Shown: positions 45,665-57,079 of the stretch, one piece after another
Numbering within the stretch: position 1 is the stretch's first letter
Layout: every line of letters begins with the position of its first letter
Assembly (NCBI RefSeq): GCF_000237925.1
Contig: NC_031502.1
Location: 50,628,704-50,692,703, forward strand
Source: Schistosoma mansoni
Lineage: Eukaryota > Platyhelminthes > Trematoda > Strigeidida > Schistosomatidae
Direction of reading: 5' to 3'
Length of the DNA stretch: 64,000 nt
The notes under the pieces: model-generated
What the model was told of the DNA's origin: nothing
Database searches by the model: none
The model's input: only the letters and a program-made list of their open reading frames with translations
Made by a program: the position numbers and the translations under genes

Positions 45665-45840
45665 ACAATGTCAATGAAAGCAATCCGAACACTTCACTTC
45701 TACCCGAAGTTTGTGCTGATGATGTCGTTCAGAAGGACGATGAAAGCTCCACGACCAAATCATACAACTCAGAGAACAAAATACCATCAAAATCATCCAC
45801 CTGAGCTACAAATATTCCCCACCACCTCGAAATCTGATTA
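45665..45840 (+). repeat. Repeat family G, best copy
   Basis: ACCCGAAGTTTGTGCTGATG, GTCGTTCAGAAGGACGATGA, AAGCTCCACGACCAAATC, CAGAGAACAAAATACCATC and ACCTGAGCTACAAATATTCC, ending CCACCACCTCGAAATC. Five dispersed copies exist in the window. No coding potential or structure suggests a class. Confidence 0.7.
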
Positions 45841-47990
45841 ATTTCTACTGTATAAAGAAATGTGATTATCACTTAAGAGTGTTTAATCCTTGTAAAGTTT
45901 AGAATTAGTTAAACTATTTATCTTAGAAGTCTGTGAGATTGTTTGTATTGGATCCGATCTGAGAAGAATCGTATAGTTAATTGTGTTAGCCAAATAACAA
46001 TAATAATATTTACGTCTTGCGCTAAGGTAAAAAGTGGTTAAATGACATTATGGAGCACAGATATATATAGATCAAAGTCCGTCTGATGATAACAAGGACA
46101 CTACTGAAGTGAAAATTCATGAGGAAGTCTAACAATCAGGAAGTGCAGTAAACCTAATCACGCGAATCTCAGATAACATAAGCTATGAATACTTGTTTTA
46201 CACTTTGTATATTACTCATTAAGTGGATGGATATGAAAGCTTGAAAAATTCCAAGCTAAACCAATGACATCGCCTAATAATATCATGACTAAGCTATTTT
46301 TAGCCCTTCGAAAATTGCTAAATAGACTTGGAAAGGTGTGTAAAAGGGTAAATTAATAAATAATCGCAGCCATAGAAATAAAGCGGATAGACCAGAACAA
46401 AATTTTTGTTCATTTTGATCACTTCAATATTAAAAAGGTTATCAAAGGCAAGATGTAACGTTTCTGTATAGAAGACATTGTTGCATGAATCAATATTACA
46501 GATAAGATTATTACTGGAATTGTGAAATTCCGATTAATTCTATGGTGGAACCAATCCAAAACTAATAGTTGAAGAAATATTCCACTAGATCTTTAGTAAA
46601 TTCATCTGGAAGTGAAAAAATAGACTTATGGTTAATCATCGTTACTGCACTTTACTTAATGTTTCTTGAATTACATCTGTATACTATTGGTTTATTTTAA
46701 AAAAATATTTTTTTCTACAGTTTCATGACAATATTCAGATTTCATTCAAGATTTAAACATTTCAGTAAAATGGATATTCACACTTTCCCATATACGTCAA
46801 TTTTTGTTGGTACAAAAGATAATGTCATGCTAAATTTATTTTCATTTACATACTCTTATGTGGTAAAAAATTTACTAGACGACGATAAATAAAAGTTAAA
46901 CTCTCAGCAATGAGTTGCTGAGCTTCTAGTGGGAACCTGTGAACGGTGTGTTTCAATCATGTCTACAGCAAGGTAAGTATTAATTACGATACTGGACGAC
47001 GGTTGTATTATATTAAGAAATTACTGAAGTTAGAAATGTGGAACACCACATATTGACTCATTTCTGACTGTTTATTCTGAGGTCATTTGTTCAATCGCTG
47101 AATAAGTCATTGATAAACACTATCATAGAGTAATAAACTGATCGAAGTTCCTCTATTTTCAGATCGAACAATTTTCGTAAACGCTTTGTACTAAAGCAAG
47201 CATTTTCGCATTCGGAAATTGATTATCTGGTTGAATCAGGTTTTTGCTGATCTACGTTAAATAGATCGGAAGTCGCGTTTAAATTAGACGGGAAATACCC
47301 ACCTCAACTTTGATTTAAAATACTTTAAAATAATTGGAGTAAGGCAAGCATTTCTCTTCAAATAAAACTTTCATAAAAATTTCACTAACATCTCTTCTTC
47401 ATCCCATAACCTATATTAAGCGTCACACGACACCTAAATTTTATTTGAATTAGAAGTGTAATCCACTTGACCTAAATCATAGCAATTTATCCAAGTTGAT
47501 TAGTCTTAACTACCTCTATCGTCAAGATTCAGTGATAAACAACATTTCACTTTCACTAACACACATTCACACACACACACACGCATTTCCGTCGTTGAAA
47601 ATGAAAACCGATAGGTGAACTGAGGATACATCTATCATAGATATTTGACAGATGAGAAATTCAGGTCAACAATGTAAACACACACAAATAATCTAGCAAA
47701 ACTTGAATGATGGAAAAATACACAATAAATAGTAGAGATCACATTTCTTTTTTGTCATCACTTTTCCTGAGTTGCTTTTTTTTTCAATTGTCAGTTACAT
47801 ATTAATAATGACTAGCTAGTGGTAGGCAGTGGCGAAGGCAGAGAATACAGAAAAGTAGGAAAAATTAAATGATTAAATTGATCAGTTCATGATCTGAATT
47901 AAAACTCAACAATTTCTATAACCCTATAGTGATAAAATTAAATAAGGCAAAATATGTTTACTTCAATTATTCTTTAAGCTGTGATATATC
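45841..47990. other. No recognisable gene
   Basis: About 2.1 kb of AT-rich DNA. (CA)n lies at about 47563-47583. Confidence 0.45.
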
Positions 47991-48008
47991 TTAACTCCTT
48001 AATAAGGG

Positions 48009-48078
48009 GTTTGGTGGAGATTTTAGTAATTTTATAGAGTTGAGATCATGAGTCTAGCTTCAATTGACTTATGATCTC
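48009..48078. repeat. Miniature family F fold-back with 16-bp target duplication
   Basis: Only GTTTGGTGGAGATTTTAG, GTTGAGATCATGAGTC and the mirror TAGCTTCAATTGACTTATGATCTC remain. It is flanked by AACTCCTTAATAAGGG at 47993-48008 and 48079-48094. Confidence 0.8.
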
Positions 48079-48295
48079 AACTCCTTAATAAGGGTTTGTA
48101 ATTTCCTGGTGTTGATTTTCAGGACAATAGTTGATCAACCATCCTGATCACATACTGATTTACTAATTCTTTCTTTTTTTATTTCTTTTCTCTTCATCCT
48201 TTTATATTATTGGTTTCTTAAGTTAAGTAGCTTCTTTAAAATAAACCAAACAGAAGAAATAAACAAAGTAAATGATAAGATTGCATTTATAAAAA

Positions 48296-48392
48296 CTTTC
48301 GTCTAAATAAGAGCGAATGGTTTCACCGTATGTGGACGCCGAGTTGATGTAAGACATTAAATAAGAAGGATATATTTGTAAAATCTCAGCGA
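48296..48392 (-). repeat. Penelope-associated repeat fragment
   Basis: Matches 15990-16090 (CGCCGAGTTGATGTAAGACA, TTTGTAAAATCTCAGCGA) and stops abruptly at a family F sequence. Confidence 0.5.
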
Positions 48393-48600
48393 CCATTTCG
48401 TTCCATTATGGGACTCCTCGGCAGTGCGAATCCATGATCTGGCCTCACGAGATTCGAACCCAGGATCTATCAGTCTCGCGCATGAGCGCTTAACCTATAG
48501 ACCACTGAGCCGGCATCCAACGGTATTAATGTCTAACTTCAACCAATTATGATTTCAACAATAAAATTACTAAAATCTCCACAAGATCAACTTCTGATAA
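48393..48600 (-). repeat. Family F hammerhead SINE
   Basis: On the minus strand: tRNA-like head with A box (GGCTCAGTGGTCTATAGGTT) and B box GGTTCGAATCTCG, and a ribozyme relic with CCGAGGA. The right-hand plus-strand end reads AATCTCCACAAGATCAACTTCTG. Confidence 0.8.
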
Positions 48601-49190
48601 CTGTAAATGAGACAAATTACAGATCGATAATTTAATAGGTATTAAATGTTTATGTAACCTATGTTTACTACAGTTTCACATTGTTGTGTAAGTACTGTAA
48701 TTAAGTAGACAATTTTTTGAATGAAGGAATGCCTTAAGTTCATAAATTTATGCAGCAATCTAATATAATTAGTATCTTATTAAAGTTTTTACCTAATACT
48801 TATTTTGAAATATTAGGTAACGAAGTTTATCGACTCGTTTGACAGTACACTTTATTATTTCAGCTTTCTGTAAAGTGCGTTCTGATTTGACGAATAAGAC
48901 GGTTACATTAAGTGCATCGTGCAATATCGCTGGATTCCTGAAGCTGGTAGTGTGAGATGCTGAATCTAGACATAGTATCCTAAAAGTTGTATACCAACCA
49001 GATGATCTAAATATATCAGGTTTATTTGCGCGATATCTTCAGTGCATACTGTTGAGAAACAATGCTAACTAGATAAAAACAGCAATCCAATGATCCTTGG
49101 TTTCAAGGATAAATGTTGTAACAATATCAATCTATGACAATAACAGTCGTCAAACAGAACTAATCTTAGCAAGTGCTACAACTTCTGCCA
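48601..49190. other. No recognisable feature
   Basis: AT-rich. Confidence 0.4.
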
Positions 49191-49195
49191 GCAAC

Positions 49196-49676
49196 TGTTA
49201 TAACTTGTTGCCCGCAAATTAGAGAGCATCGATTTATTGATCGGATCAATGACACACGAAACCCGTACAAGCAGTTTATAGTACTTCTCGGTCCTGCTTT
49301 CTGCCTAGCCCAGCCAGTTAAGTCCAGAACACCAATAACAGCCTCTGCAATATAAATCATTTATTTCAGGCGTACTGAGTTTATGTACCAAACAAACTGA
49401 GCACATCATACCATAAAATAGAAAATAACATTTGTAAAAGACTTAGCCCAAAGTGGCTGTGAATGTGGGAGGCAGTAATTAATAGATTGGGGATAACTCA
49501 AGAATGGTAAATCGTATAGTAATAGTTCATAGGTCAAAATAAAGCTTATAATAAGAAAGACATGAATATGGATGGTTAAGTTACCTAACAATAATACAAT
49601 AGGAGATATACGTATCGTATCGGTCAACAAATAGTCCTCAAAAGTTACCATTCATAATCCTTTTCAAGATATAACA
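49196..49676 (-). mobile_element. Solo LTR, family LTR-1, with near-perfect 5-bp target duplication
   Basis: 481 bp, TGTTAT...ATAACA tips, flanked by GCAAC (49191-49195) and GCAAG (49677-49681). Same internal blocks as 10580-11110. Frames inside it on both strands are repeat by-products. Confidence 0.82.
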
Positions 49677-49861
49677 GCAAGCAATATGAAAATTAAATTA
49701 TTCTAAGGGAAAAAAATTTGATTATTGATCGTTATTTCACCGTTTATGAATAAAATGGGACGTAAAGTTTAGTGTAAAGAACGAGATACAAAATGAATGA
49801 AATATCTGGCTATTATCTGACTAAATATGGTAATAAACAGTCTAGTTTTGATTAAGAAAAG

Positions 49862-50010
49862 AGAGTGGCTAACAGTGGAATCCTGTTTAGGTCTCATCAG
49901 CTAGATGCACCTGCATTCTAGTGTTCATATTTACTCTGAGATTCTAACCAAAAACCTTTCACTTCAAACGTCAGCGTTTTATCTACTAAGCTAGCTATTA
50001 GGTCCAAGTA
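49862..50010 (-). repeat. Sm-alpha SINE with ribozyme deleted
   Basis: The family sequence is intact on both sides, but about 18 bp holding GAAAC, helix III and the cleavage site are missing between two TCC motifs. The remainder reads AATCCTGTTTAGGTCTCATC. Confidence 0.75.
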
Positions 50011-50730
50011 CCCCTCTAGTTTTACAACGTGTTTACAAACCCCTGAGAATAATATATATTATTTGGCAAAACACGAACTTAACTCAGGCAAACGCTTCAT
50101 TCATAATTTTTAGAAGTAGCTCAATTTACTATTTTCGTTTAAACTAATTTTAAATATAAATGTGTTTGATTAGGAAGAAACAATTAATATCACATCCATG
50201 AATCGAAAAGAAGAAAGAAGACGCTACATTAGGAAGAAAGTTAATTATTATCCTAAGTTGGTTGATCTGTATATTTTGTTTTCTATTATACGTTTCATCA
50301 CAAAATGACGTAATTATGTACATGGACTATTGACAACATTGAAACTAGGACGAAACAATCTATAAATGATTTTTTGTCTTCAACTGTTTTTCAAATAACA
50401 CAAAATTATGATGAAACCTATTATCAGTTATTCTTAAATCTTTACCAATCCAACTAAATAAGTAAGAAGATAAATTCACTTGATGAAAAAAATAGACAGT
50501 TACACTAGTACACGCAATGTCAAGTCACCTAGACTAATGACAACATTACAACTTGGTTGATAGGATTCGATCTACACTAAGAAGGAATTGACATATATGA
50601 TATTGATCACCACCTAGTGACTAATCAATTGTAAAGACAGGTACATTGTAATCTGATTTATTTTGAAAATAATTGTTACTATAAACAGAAAATGATTTTT
50701 TCAATAATCTAATATTTATTTTTATCACAT
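50011..50730. other. No recognisable feature
   Basis: AT-rich. Confidence 0.4.
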
Positions 50731-50731
50731 G

Positions 50732-51092
50732 CTCACTAGTGACTGGCTCCATGAGGTATTTCCTGGAGTTCTAGTGAGAAGCAGTAACCAGTGGAGTTCA
50801 ACCAGATCTGTTGAGAGATATCAACTCACTGAAGACATTAGTGAATGGTTACTCAATTTCGTGGATTAGTTGAAGTTAGAAATTAACATCATTGGATGCC
50901 GGCTCAGTGGTCTAGTGATTAAGCGCTCTGGCGCGACACTGTTAGGTCCTGTGTTCGAATCTCGCTCGCGTGCGTGATCGTGGATGCGCACTGCTGAGGA
51001 GTCCCACAATAGGACGAAACAGCCTTCTAGTGCTTCCAGGTTTTCCATGGTGGTCTAGCTTCGATTCACTCATAATCTCAACTATATAATGT
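50732..51092 (+). repeat. Family F hammerhead SINE, long form
   Basis: 5' extension ATGCTCACTAGTGACTGG...GTGAATGGTTACTCAATTTC, tRNA-like head GGCTCAGTGGTCTAGTGATT, B box TGTTCGAATCTCGC, ribozyme, and right arm to CTCAACTATATAA. It directly abuts the Sm-alpha array that follows. Confidence 0.85.
50989..51032 (+). ncRNA. Hammerhead ribozyme, family F type
   Basis: CACTG, CTGAGGA, GTCC/GGAC around CACAATA, GAAAC, AGCCTTC, TAGTG. The core is intact; the cleavage triplet TTC and short helix III may limit activity. Confidence 0.65.
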
Positions 51093-51123
51093 TCAGCAGA
51101 GATGGATAGTGCCTAGCAGTGCA

Positions 51124-51168
51124 ATCCAGGACGCGCGTTTCGTCCTATTTGGGACTCGTCAGCTGGAT
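51124..51168 (-). ncRNA. Hammerhead ribozyme, Sm-alpha type, fully intact
   Basis: Helix I ATCCAG/CTGGAT, core CTGACGA, stem II GTCC/GGAC with loop CAAATA, GAAAC, helix III ACG/CGT around CG, cleavage after GTC. All conserved positions and pairings are present. This type is known to self-cleave in schistosomes. Confidence 0.92.
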
Positions 51169-51457
51169 GTACCTGCATCTCAGAGTTGATGTTCACTCTG
51201 GGACTCGAACCCAGCAACTTTCGCTTCAAACGCCATCACGTTATCCACTCGGCCACTGAGTCCTGATAGCCACTTGCTTGTGAGATGGGGTGAAGTTTAA
51301 ATTAATTTAGTATTGTTTGTTTGAATCTTCCCATCGATGTGTTAGGACTGCAACTGGTCAGTCTCTAATTGGCATATGTGCATACTGTGCATATTGCCTC
51401 GATATAGCCTTAATTCACAAGCATTATAAGCAAAGATAGATAGTGGCTAGCATTGGA

Positions 51458-51502
51458 ATCCAGGACGCGCATTTCGTCCTATTTGGAACTCGTCAGCTGG
51501 AT
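51458..51502 (-). ncRNA. Hammerhead ribozyme, Sm-alpha type, near intact
   Basis: As the neighbour, but stem II reads GTTCC/GGAC with a G-U pair, and GAAAT replaces GAAAC, leaving a G-U pair in helix III. Confidence 0.8.
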
Positions 51503-51607
51503 GTACCTGCATCTCAGAGTTGATGTTCACTCTGGCACTCGAACCCAGTACCTTACGCTTCAAACACCATAGCGTTATCCACTCATTCCCCCAGTTGCAC
51601 AAGCAAG

Positions 51608-51807
51608 NNNNNNNNNNNNNNNNNNNNNNNNNNNNNNNNNNNNNNNNNNNNNNNNNNNNNNNNNNNNNNNNNNNNNNNNNNNNNNNNNNNNNNNNNNNNN
51701 NNNNNNNNNNNNNNNNNNNNNNNNNNNNNNNNNNNNNNNNNNNNNNNNNNNNNNNNNNNNNNNNNNNNNNNNNNNNNNNNNNNNNNNNNNNNNNNNNNNN
51801 NNNNNNN
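51608..51807. other. Assembly gap, 200 N
   Basis: Exactly 200 N, so the size is a placeholder. Sm-alpha sequence enters on the minus strand and leaves on the plus strand. Translations across it are artefacts. Confidence 0.99.
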
Positions 51808-51935
51808 CTGGGTTTGAGTTGCAGGGTGGACATCAACTCTGGAATGCAGGTACATCCAGCTGACGAGTCCCGAATAGGACGAAACGCGCGTCCTGGATTC
51901 CACTGCTATCCACTATCGATCTTTGCTTATAATGA
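51808..51935 (+). repeat. Sm-alpha SINE, plus orientation, head lost in gap
   Basis: Begins within the B box (GGGTTTGAGTTGC) and continues through ACATCAACTCTGGAATGCAGG to the ribozyme and CTTTGCTTATAATG. Confidence 0.9.
51854..51898 (+). ncRNA. Hammerhead ribozyme, Sm-alpha type, fully intact
   Basis: ATCCAG/CTGGAT, CTGACGA, GTCC/GGAC with loop CGAATA, GAAAC, GCGCGTC. All conserved positions are present. Confidence 0.92.
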
Positions 51936-53805
51936 ATTTGATTGCTGATCAGTAAATAATCAAGTTATTACTTTTATATATTTAAGTGATGTGTCGTCTC
52001 AAGGTTGTAGTGTCGGTTGTTATGTCAAGCCCACATAGCGTATTCTGGTTTCCGGACAAGCTTCGTTTATCCATTCTTCTTGATTCACATTTCGATCTTG
52101 TTAACTATTCGCTTAATAACCATGACTGTTTTTATGTGAGCGTATGTGTGAGCATTCCTTATCTTAACCATCTCATGTCTATAACTTATTTTTGTCTGAT
52201 TCCAAACATTGTTCCACGCTTGATTAAATAGAGTTGGCTCCGCCGCAAGTCCTTTGGTTTCGCCCTTTTCTCTTTGTTTATTTCACTTCGTTTTTCCGAT
52301 CGTTTGTCTGGACCAACAATTGTTTAAAATACATGTATTTGAAATTCATTCTTATATTTGACTTATTTATTTCCGTTATTCACTAACGCGATTTAAGTTT
52401 ATGGATATATACGAGGATATGCGATATGTATATTTCGATAACAAGCAGTAAACGATCTAACTGGAGTTAAATACCGGGCTAGTAAAAGGTCTATGAATGT
52501 AGTTACCAAGTGATGATATTTTAAGTCACACTGAAGGCGCCTTTTTTCTAAGCATTCGAAAATATGAACTACTGATGACTGACAATCAGTACCAAACCTA
52601 AATCACTATCTTCTTGCTGATTGATTCTGATAGAATAACATAAATTACGTGATTCGATGACTTGAAAAACTGACCCCACGCTAAAGTTTGCGTCATTACG
52701 ATTCAAGAGGTTCTGGAAGCAGAAATATGATTGTCTACCTTCCGAACGCATGCATATCCTTTAGCAGTGATGTCTGTTACTGTAGTGAGAAAGTCTGTCA
52801 AATGAATGTGACTTCTATCGTGAAACATAATAACGTTATCTTTAAACATAGTAACAAGTGCTGCTCACAATTAATTACTCAGCTATTGCTGAATAACGTA
52901 TATCTATGCGTAATTCATAATGCTTGCTTCATAGTTCTGAGCTGGCTATGAGATGTAAAATACGCAGAAAACGAAAGCAGTAAGTTGCAATGATTCAAAT
53001 GTAGACAGAATATTGTACTCTTTTGCCATCTCAGTAATAACTCATGATAATAGACTTTACATCAAAAACTGATCTTAGTTAGACAATTAATGAAAACTAA
53101 GGAACTTCAGTATATATTTCTTCTAAGTATGAAACTTTATAGCAGTCCTCATCCATAACCCCATTATAGATCGGACCTAGGAACTTCAAGTCTTTCGGGT
53201 ACCAATTAACCTTTAAACTACAAAGTCGTCATCCAATGGTTATACGTTTCTAAACTTTGTGAAGTCTAACAATGTCCACAACCTCTCGACATAAACCCAC
53301 AATATTCTCTGGTACTTTCTGTATGTTATTATGTTGATTAAATATAATGGAATTGCTAGGAAGTATTCAAATCTAGACATTTATTTCTAGTCAGTTGAAG
53401 ACTGAGTGAACAAACATAAATGTTTTTGTTCGCTTATTTTATAACATAATTGGAGTATATGGCTATGTAACCGGTTGAAACCAAATTAACCAATTGACAG
53501 TTGAATTAGGTATCTACGATGGCATTTAATGACATAAAATGTAATTGAAATAGAAAAAATGTAATAACTTGGTTTGCATTCACTTGTTTAGAAATTTTAT
53601 TGATCACCGTGGGATATAAATGTATTAGGTTCTGCCTCAGGATATAAAGAAAGAGTTGTCCAGTGCAGTCTAACTTCATAACGTTCCTAGTTAACGTAAG
53701 TCTGTGATGAAAACTATATTCAAATTATAATATTCTTCATAAATCTTTGGTATGGAAGTTCTTATTTGTATTTTCAGTTTTATATTAACTTGAGTAATAA
53801 TGTTT
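51936..53805. other. No confident gene
   Basis: 51980-52320 is somewhat less AT-rich and open on the plus strand (51986-52231), but shows no motif. Confidence 0.4.
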
Positions 53806-53880
53806 ATATAGTTGAAATCATGAGTCAATTGAAGCTAGGCTACCCCTGGAAAACCTGGAAGAACTGGACGGCCGTTTAGT
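53806..53880. repeat. Family F left arm only
   Basis: TATATAGTTGAAATCATGAG, AAGCTAGGCTACCCCTGG, then AACTGGACGGCCGTTTAG, after which the element stops. Confidence 0.7.
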
Positions 53881-54142
53881 GTTTATTTAGAAACTTCTCT
53901 TACCATAAAATTTGATAAGTATTTAGGTTGGTTACTACTTATATATTTGTAAATAATATATTGTCTGTTATGATTCAACATAGAAATTAACGTTCCTAAT
54001 GCATTTGTAGCAAGCCCATTCAATCACTGTATTATTTGTGTGCTCTCTGTAATCTTAACATATAATCTACTGTAAATTTATTTGTGAGTCTAATTGAGCG
54101 CGTGTATCTGCACATCAACTTTATTCTATTCTCTCATTGGCA

Positions 54143-54450
54143 AGCAAAGATGGATAGTGGATAGCAGTGGAATCCAGGACGCGCATTTCGTCCTATTTGG
54201 GACTGGTCAGTTGGATGTGTCTGAATCTCAGAGTTGATGTTCACTCTGGCACTCGAACCCAGCAACTTTCGCTTCAAACGCCATCACGTTATCCACTCAG
54301 CTACTGAGTCCTGATAGCCACTTGCTTGTGCAATGGGGTGAAGTTGAAATTTACTTAGTATTGTTTTTTTGGATCTTCCCATTGATGACTGACCAGTTGC
54401 AGTCATAAAAACATCAATGGGAAGATCCAAACAAATAATACTAAGTAAAT
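54143..54450 (-). repeat. Sm-alpha SINE ending in a 39-bp-arm hairpin
   Basis: The ribozyme relic at about 54174-54219 has CTGACCA, so it is inactive. The head and spacer follow. At 54349-54387 and 54412-54450 the spacer segment (ATTTACTTAGTATTGTTTT...) is repeated in inverse orientation around a 24-nt centre. Confidence 0.85.
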
Positions 54451-55223
54451 AAATAATATATTTGTAATATCCCAACAATACTATGTAAATTTATTCTCTC
54501 ATTGGTTGTAAACAAAGACAATCAATAATTTATCCACAACCCATTAACACTCATAAATATATATGGATTTTTTAACACCTGTGGACACACACATACACAC
54601 TCACTTGTTTTCCCACAGTGCTTACTGTTTGTCCGCTTGGGGATTTTTACCAAACCTCAACAATAAACTATCTCTATAACTGGTGTTCAGGCTTTGGAAT
54701 AATCTCGAGTAAACTGATAATTCGTCTAGGAGATTTAGCCTGCATTAAATAATCAGTTAGCGGGATATTATTTATTTATTGGAGTCAGATATAGAGGAAT
54801 TAATCCTCTACACATTCTCATTCTGGAAATTGCTAATCGGAGCAGACGTGATTAAAAGTTTCAGGTGCAATTTTGTTTTTTGAACAAGTAGTAGATCACG
54901 TTCACTTACAAAAAAAAATGAAATCACATTCATATAAATCCGACATCAAATACTATGGATTAAGTACAGTTTTTATTACTATAATAATTTAAGCAATAGT
55001 ATAAGTGATTAGCATATTTAAAAAGGATGCTGATAATGGTTAATATTCAATGATTCTATGTTGTGTGGATTATACTTTTACATGTATTGTATGTTCATTA
55101 TTTCGATAACGTTCTTCTCTTGTTCTAAACTGGATAGTTAAATATCAAAATTATTGTTGTCATTCTAAATAACACTACTAATATCTACTTACAAAAAGGT
55201 TTTCATTAGAAATCTATTTAAAT
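54451..55223. other. No recognisable feature
   Basis: AT-rich. Confidence 0.4.
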
Positions 55224-55236
55224 AATTCAAGAAAGA

Positions 55237-55442
55237 GGTTTTCGTAATTTAAATAGTTGACATCACGAGTCAATTAAAGCTAGACCACCATGGACTGATA
55301 GGTCCTGAGTTCTAATCTCGCAAGGCGAGATCATGGATGCGCACTGCTAAGGAGTTCCACAATAGAACGAGACGGCCGTCTAGTGCTTCCTATGCTTTCC
55401 TTGGTGGTCTAGCTTCAATTGATTCATGATCTCAACTATTCA
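55237..55442 (+). repeat. Family F hammerhead SINE with perfect 13-bp target duplication
   Basis: Starts GGTTTTCGTAATTTAAATAG (tip truncated). The tRNA-like head is mostly lost, with a B-box relic GAGTTCTAATCTC. The ribozyme relic has CTAAGGA and GAGAC. The right arm ends CTCAACTATTCAA. AATTCAAGAAAGA lies at 55224-55236 and 55443-55455. Confidence 0.88.
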
Positions 55443-55474
55443 AATTCAAGAAAGATACTAAAAACAATTGTCTA

Positions 55475-55690
55475 TATTCACAAGCATTATAAGCAGTGAT
55501 GGATAGTGGCTAACAGTGGAATCCAGAACGCGCATTTCATCCTATTTGGGACTCGTCACTTGGATGTACCTGCAATGCTTGTGAATTTAGGCAATATCGA
55601 GGCGATACGCATAGTATGCACATATGCCAATCAGAGACTGACCAGTTGCAGTCCTCATCATCAATGGGAAGATTCAAACAAACAATACTA
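55475..55690. repeat. Rearranged Sm-alpha piece
   Basis: A minus-strand ribozyme end (broken, GTGACGA) switches at about 55572 to a plus-strand spacer (AATGCTTGTGAATTTAGGC...). The CACAAGCATT and AATGCTTGTG ends face each other. Confidence 0.75.
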
Positions 55691-57075
55691 AATGAATTCA
55701 ATTGTCTATATCATTTTCTATAGTCATTATTGTTATTATTATTATTATTATTATTCTATTTTGTTACAAAATATTAATGTATATATATTCATATAATGAA
55801 TTAACATTATTTATAGTCTATAAAATACAAATAATATTCATGATAGAATTCAAATAAAGAGATTAATTAAATGAACAATAAATAAGTGATAAGATGAAGG
55901 AATTGAACGCATGCACATTTGTAAAAGGGTAAGTGAAAAGAGAATACCAGAAATGTAAAAAGTATTACCCCCCTTTTTTTCTTTTATTTAACAACAATAC
56001 AAAAAATTTATTTTAATCATATAAGTCAATCTTTAAATGGATTGAAATTCATTTCATTTAAAAAAAACATACATAGATAGAATGTTGCTCTGATTGAGTA
56101 TGAACAATTCTAATATTGAAGAAAAACAATACAGAAACAGAGAAATTGAATGAAATATATAATAACATATTGATAATGATCTTGTTTACAATATATTGAA
56201 ATGATTAAAGTGTCGTTTAGTTTACTATTGTAACCAAGTATTACAATACATAATGAAAGTGAGACAAAAATTATAAGTCAATTACGTTAGATTGATTTTA
56301 ATAAATCAATCAAATATTGCCCTCCCCCCTTTTCTTTCAATTTAGGAAATGTATACAGTTTATATAAGAGATGGACAATAGTTATTCGTTATTTTTGTTT
56401 CTCCCTTAAATAAACCATAAAAAGAATAATTTCGTATAAAGTCAAAATTATTTTATACTTAAGATTTGTTACTGTGAACGTAAAACATTAACATGAATAA
56501 ACATAAACGTCATAATTATCATTACTACTATCAAAATATATAAGTAGTTTGAGCTTGATTCAGAAAGTTTTGTGAAATAATTAATCCCTAATATTATTGA
56601 ATATAGATTTATGATTATAATAAATGATACAATTAGTCAATTATTTGTATTCAGTAGATAAAAACGATAGAAAAGTGATAACAAATAATAATAGTAATAG
56701 TAATAATATGTATACTATCATGTACAACGGTGTTTTCCATTATTCTTCAATTTCAATAATCCATCCATTTGCTAACACACAATAAATAGGTTTATTATAA
56801 TTTTATATTTTCTGAAATTAAACATTGAACAGACATGTGTTTACACTTTTGGTCATAGTGATGAAAATGAAAGAAAAGAAAAGGAATTATAAAAATTATG
56901 AATACAGTAGGATAATTTATATACTTGATCATTGTATGTAAAATATTCATACTGTTTATGGTAGTTGATAAAGAGGATTGTAACGATGGAAATCCAGATA
57001 TTCAAGCCTAGAAAACAAATATTTTATGAGTAAATTATTTCAGGGAAATTAATACGAAATTGAATTATAAGTAAA
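55691..57075. other. AT-rich DNA with (TTA)n
   Basis: TTA trinucleotides at about 55727-55757, C/T-rich runs near 55970-55985 and 56322-56335. No gene is visible. Confidence 0.45.
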
Positions 57076-57079
57076 GATA

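Larger units (their letters stand above)
51095..51607 (-). repeat. Tandem Sm-alpha repeats (two units) running into an assembly gap
   Basis: Two minus-strand units about 334 bp apart (ribozymes at 51124-51168 and 51458-51502), joined by the family spacer (GTATTGTTTGTTTGAATCTTC...AATTCACAAGCATTATAAGC). The spacing agrees with the known Sm-alpha monomer of roughly 0.34 kb. The second unit is cut at the N run. Confidence 0.92.

Noticed and set aside
51124-51898. CRISPR-like regularly spaced repeats
   Set aside because: These are Sm-alpha SINE units of about 0.34 kb in a eukaryotic genome, with tRNA-like heads and ribozymes.
51447-51948. Long open frames across 51608-51807 and 59601-59800
   Set aside because: They exist only because runs of N contain no stop codons.
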